This document shows positions 60,964-64,000 of a stretch of DNA of 64,000 nt, piece by piece (within the stretch, counting starts at the first letter, position 1; the number at the start of each line of letters is the position of its first letter). Source of the stretch: Bacteroidetes bacterium 2013_40CM_41_45. Lineage in GTDB: Bacteria; Bacteroidota; Bacteroidia; AKYH767-A; 2013-40CM-41-45. The position numbers and the translations under genes were made by a program. The stretch covers positions 237,501 through 301,500 of the forward strand of contig NGFH01000009.1 in assembly GCA_002215675.1 (NCBI GenBank). Reading direction: 5' to 3'. The notes beneath the pieces were generated by a model, which had not been told where the DNA came from, did no database searches, and worked only from the letters and a program-made list of their open reading frames with translations.

Positions 60964-62505
60964 TCAGTTGCCTCCGGAATTGATTTGGTATACCGTTAAA
61001 TTTATTTCAGGAAGCTGAATCACTTTAAGAATTTGAATATTTTTTTCCAGCCATGCCACAGGGTGACTCCAGCTAAGAACAAAATTTATTTTTTGCGCTT
61101 CAAGCTCACTGACATTGTGCTCGCCCGCCATTCCGTAATAACGAGAACCGGTGTAATAACAGACTAAGTGGCTAAGGCGGTGATTCATGTCCGGAAAACT
61201 ATCAATGAGGGAAACTATGTTTCCTTCAAAATGATATTTGTCTTTCAGCACATGTGAAGCAGTATAAATCTCTTTGTATTCATTTATATTTTCCTTGATG
61301 GATTTTACAGGAGAATAAAGGAGAAGAAAAATGAAAGTGGTGAGAGCAGCAAAACCTGCCCAACGTTTCCACAAAAATAATTTCTGAACCGCAGCGCTGA
61401 ATAAGATAATTATGGCGACATCGTTTATCCATAAATAGCGGTGAATCGTTATAAGCAAAGTGTAAAGTACGGTGCAGGTAATGCAGGTTATCAGCAGGAA
61501 TGCATTTTCTTTTAGCATCGATTTCCAATCTGCCTTTCGTACTGCGAAAAGTAAAATCAATACAAGTACCAATATTGTACCGGTATCTTTTCCAAAATGA
61601 AAACTACCCACGCTGATAATATTCCTTAAAATTACTTTCAAGTAATGCTGAAAATTTTCGGCTGAAACAAACGGATTCCATCTCGATTCTATTAAATGGT
61701 TCGGATATATCCAGGCGCTAATAGCATGTGGAGGGGGTGTGCTTAACATCCCATTTTCGAAGGGATAATGAATATCATCAAATGGGTCGGGATTAATTTT
61801 AGGGTTGATAAGATTTAGTGCAGTCTCACCGGCAGTCGAAAAAACGAGGTGGTTTTCTTTTTTACTGACGAAATAAATCCAGGGAGCGCAAAGCAGAAAA
61901 AAAATACCGTAACCCCGAACCAAAATCGCTACAATTTTTTTCTTCTCAATTTCTCCCTCGAAGGCTTTATATAAAATAGCAATTGCAAAAGCAACAATAA
62001 AAAAAGCAAAACCGAATCCTTTTGTCAGGTATATCGCTACGCCACAAATTCCGATGAGCAGATAAGGGCGTTTATTTTTCAGGAGCGAAACAAACCATAA
62101 GTAAAATGTAAGTAAAAGTAAATCGGGAGTAGAAAACAAATACGCATAGCTCAAAACCAGTGGAACGCATGCGCTGCTTAGAGCAATGCGGATAAATTTT
62201 CCGGAATTGCTCTGCTCGATAAAATAAAACAATAATTTAAGCGTAAAAAAACCAATGATGACTTGCAGAACCTTAAATGCAAATACAGGCTCACTGCCAA
62301 GACGAATAAACGGAACAAGCAGCCATGAAATCAACGGACTCCAGAAACTATTTACTGCATCAGCAAAATTTCCCTCGGAATAATTTTTTGCTATAGTAAT
62401 GTACTGCAACGTATCGGCAGAGTCGATATAATATTTCAGGGATGGATAAAGAAAAGCAGCAGAAAAAAAATAGAAGAGAAACAGAAAAATATTTTTATTC
62501 ATCAA
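60964..62505 (-). CDS. Polytopic membrane protein, GT-C/ArnT-like
   Basis: A 513-residue protein with ten or more predicted helices and a periplasmic first loop that contains YIDSADTLQYITIAKNYSEG, with an acidic residue pair as in GT-C glycosyltransferases (ArnT/PMT type) using lipid-linked sugars. The motif FWSPLISWLLVPFIRLG is also typical of this group. It is probably involved in glycan modification. It ends one base from the convergent MBL gene and lies downstream of the tyrosine autokinase gene. Confidence 0.75.
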   Translation of the reverse strand: MMNKNIFLFLFYFFSAAFLYPSLKYYIDSADTLQYITIAKNYSEGNFADAVNSFWSPLISWLLVPFIRLGSEPVFAFKVLQVIIGFFTLKLLFYFIEQSNSGKFIRIALSSACVPLVLSYAYLFSTPDLLLLTFYLWFVSLLKNKRPYLLIGICGVAIYLTKGFGFAFFIVAFAIAILYKAFEGEIEKKKIVAILVRGYGIFFLLCAPWIYFVSKKENHLVFSTAGETALNLINPKINPDPFDDIHYPFENGMLSTPPPHAISAWIYPNHLIESRWNPFVSAENFQHYLKVILRNIISVGSFHFGKDTGTILVLVLILLFAVRKADWKSMLKENAFLLITCITCTVLYTLLITIHRYLWINDVAIIILFSAAVQKLFLWKRWAGFAALTTFIFLLLYSPVKSIKENINEYKEIYTASHVLKDKYHFEGNIVSLIDSFPDMNHRLSHLVCYYTGSRYYGMAGEHNVSELEAQKINFVLSWSHPVAWLEKNIQILKVIQLPEINLTVYQINSGGN

Positions 62506-62562
62506 AGCCGGTAACTTCTATTACTGTTTTTAGCCGGATAATTCCGGTAATGAATAGGCGAC

Positions 62563-64000
62563 TTATACTTTTGATAAAATCCTGCCGGCAAAATTGCTCT
62601 TTTTCTTTTCATCGTCATAGTAGCCGTAACCATAAGTGTGGCTCTTTCCGGCATCATTAAAAAGTATGCTAATATTTTTCAAAGCATCTTTCCGCTGGTA
62701 TTCGTTCAGAACTTTGAGGTTTTCCTTACGTGAATAATTCTGGCGCAGGATAAAAATATTGATATCAGTGTGCTTCATCATTAGCAGCGCATCCGCAACT
62801 ATTCCAATAGGAGGAGTGTCAATAATTACATAATCATACCGCTCCTTTAACATTGAAATGAGCATACCGCATTCAGGTTTTGAAATCAACTCTGCAGGAT
62901 TGGGAGGCACCGGCCCGGATGAAATGAAATCCAGGCGCTCAATCATAGTGGTATGAATTATTTCTTCAATGCCCGTTTGTCCGCTTAGGTAAGTGCTTAC
63001 TCCTTTTTTATTATCGAAGCCAAAGTCAACATTAAGCTGCGACTTACGAAGGTCGAGCGCCACAATAATAACGCGGTTATTTTGCAAGGCAAGAACTGAA
63101 GCGAGATTAATAGCCGTAAATGATTTTCCTTCACCACCCACAGATGAAGTTATCAGGATGACATTATTTTTTTCATTCATTCCGAAAAATACCAGGTTGG
63201 TCCGGATGGAACGGAATGCTTCGGCTATAGACGATTTTGGTTTATGATGAACCACAAGCCGTCCTCTGCTTTCGCTCATATGCCCGACGATTCCCAGAAC
63301 GGGAATTTTAGTAAGTTTTTCAATTTCCTCACGGGAAGTAATTTTATTCTGTATAAAATCGAGCAATAGTATAGATACCGTTGGCAATGCAAGTCCAAGC
63401 AAGACGCAAATCAGCATTACAATTTTAAGTTTCGGTTGCACAGGAATATCGTTTGCGCTCGCCTCATCCAATACCTTATTGTCTGAAACTACAGTTGCGC
63501 GGGCGATACTTGTTTCAGCTTTCTTTTGCAAAAGGTACAGGTAAATATTCTGGTTCACATCAAAGCCGCGTTGAATGCCAAGCAGCTCACGCTCTACAGA
63601 AGGAATTTTCTTGATGCTTTCTTCGTATTGACCCAGCTCCTTGTTAATGCCTTTAAGATTCACGCTGACGCGGCTTCGGATATTGTTGATGTTTTCTACC
63701 AGCAAGCTTTTGGTTTCAGCTATCTGCGAGTCGATAATTCTTAGTGCGGGCGAGTTTTCTGTTGCTCCGTATGAAAGATTTTTACGTTTGCTCTGCAGTG
63801 TTTGTAGCTGCGTTATCAGTTGAACCAGCACCGGGTCGGGGGTTCCAATACTTGACGGTGAAAGATTCTCCGCATCTTTATTGGAAGAAACATAATCATA
63901 GAGATAATCGAGTGAACGCAAATCAATTTCTGCTTTCACCCGGTCATTATCAACTTCGTTGAGCCGTTCCAGGTAACCTTTTGATTCCTCGCTCAGGTTT
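62563..64000 (-). CDS. Polysaccharide biosynthesis tyrosine autokinase (Wzc type), N-terminus outside window
   Basis: The frame is open to base 64000, so the N-terminal part is cut off. Visible are the end of the periplasmic coiled coil, GNVR-type residues near the second membrane helix (LKIVMLICVLLGLALPTVSIL) and the cytoplasmic BY-kinase with Walker A SSVGGEGKS, Walker A' VIIVALDLRKSQL and Walker B YVIIDTPPIG. The tail has a tyrosine cluster YGYGYYDD, the autophosphorylation site. It regulates chain length and export of surface polysaccharide, and suggests a capsule locus beyond the right edge. Confidence 0.92.
   Translation of the reverse strand, partial: NLSEESKGYLERLNEVDNDRVKAEIDLRSLDYLYDYVSSNKDAENLSPSSIGTPDPVLVQLITQLQTLQSKRKNLSYGATENSPALRIIDSQIAETKSLLVENINNIRSRVSVNLKGINKELGQYEESIKKIPSVERELLGIQRGFDVNQNIYLYLLQKKAETSIARATVVSDNKVLDEASANDIPVQPKLKIVMLICVLLGLALPTVSILLLDFIQNKITSREEIEKLTKIPVLGIVGHMSESRGRLVVHHKPKSSIAEAFRSIRTNLVFFGMNEKNNVILITSSVGGEGKSFTAINLASVLALQNNRVIIVALDLRKSQLNVDFGFDNKKGVSTYLSGQTGIEEIIHTTMIERLDFISSGPVPPNPAELISKPECGMLISMLKERYDYVIIDTPPIGIVADALLMMKHTDINIFILRQNYSRKENLKVLNEYQRKDALKNISILFNDAGKSHTYGYGYYDDEKKKSNFAGRILSKV

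Overview
The window looks like a chromosomal segment of an environmental member of the Bacteroidota, outside the Bacteroidales. The grounds are: at least seven secreted proteins with type A type-IX-secretion (T9SS) C-terminal sorting domains (CTDs) plus one gliding-motility-type (CHU_C, type B) C-terminus; promoters of the Bacteroidota TTTG-N19-TAnnTTTG type; the long form of NusB; a CarB that lacks the allosteric C-terminal domain; and families largely restricted to this phylum (DUF5723-OmpA, DUF4286, DUF6799, PD40-OmpA). No genus can be assigned by eye.

Layout. 1-1722: end of a nucleotide-sugar epimerase gene and a glycosyltransferase. 1744-9156 (minus): an RND efflux operon (adaptor, pump, TolC) followed by a PD40/OmpA envelope protein. 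9375-12007: a small unknown gene and an AT-rich ATPase-TOPRIM nuclease gene that ends in a domain resembling the N-terminus of Bacteroidota translation factor IF-2. 12041-12979: cold-shock gene and tRNA-Asp among many hairpins. 13042-18501: an ABC exporter, then a housekeeping operon (nusB, DUF1573 lipoprotein, yajC, ybbR, coaE). 18624-34902: accessory region with secreted T9SS proteins, an M43 metalloprotease, a haem-binding protein, a Rieske lipoprotein, small stress-like genes, a disrupted lipoprotein gene, repeats and an AT-rich membrane protein gene. 34903-37806: carB. 39728-42598: stress group (Hsp20, DUF6799, YceI, Lmo0937-type membrane peptide, YihY). 42709-49963: MFS transporter, LutA-like protein, serS, TPR protein, DUF4286, DUF1571, rsmA. 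49966-53671 (minus): acetyltransferase, aspartate kinase, TMTC-like membrane protein. 53760-64000: fbp, a CHU_C adhesin-like protein, another T9SS protein, a methyltransferase, an MBL hydrolase, a GT-C-like membrane protein, and the end of a Wzc-type tyrosine autokinase gene.

Most of the window is ordinary core and envelope biology. The parts that deserve a second look are: (1) the single-chain ATPase-TOPRIM protein with an IF-2N-like tail, a plausible defence or conflict gene; (2) a family of intergenic repeats carrying a promoter, found before several small accessory genes, one copy of which is interrupted by a 23-bp palindromic insert; (3) low-complexity DNA tracts at the same point of four T9SS CTDs, one of which matches the intergenic DNA before carB at 25 of 26 positions; (4) operator-like repeats before the hsp20 operon and before the DUF4242 gene. 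Functional assignments come from motif recognition by eye; no database search was run.
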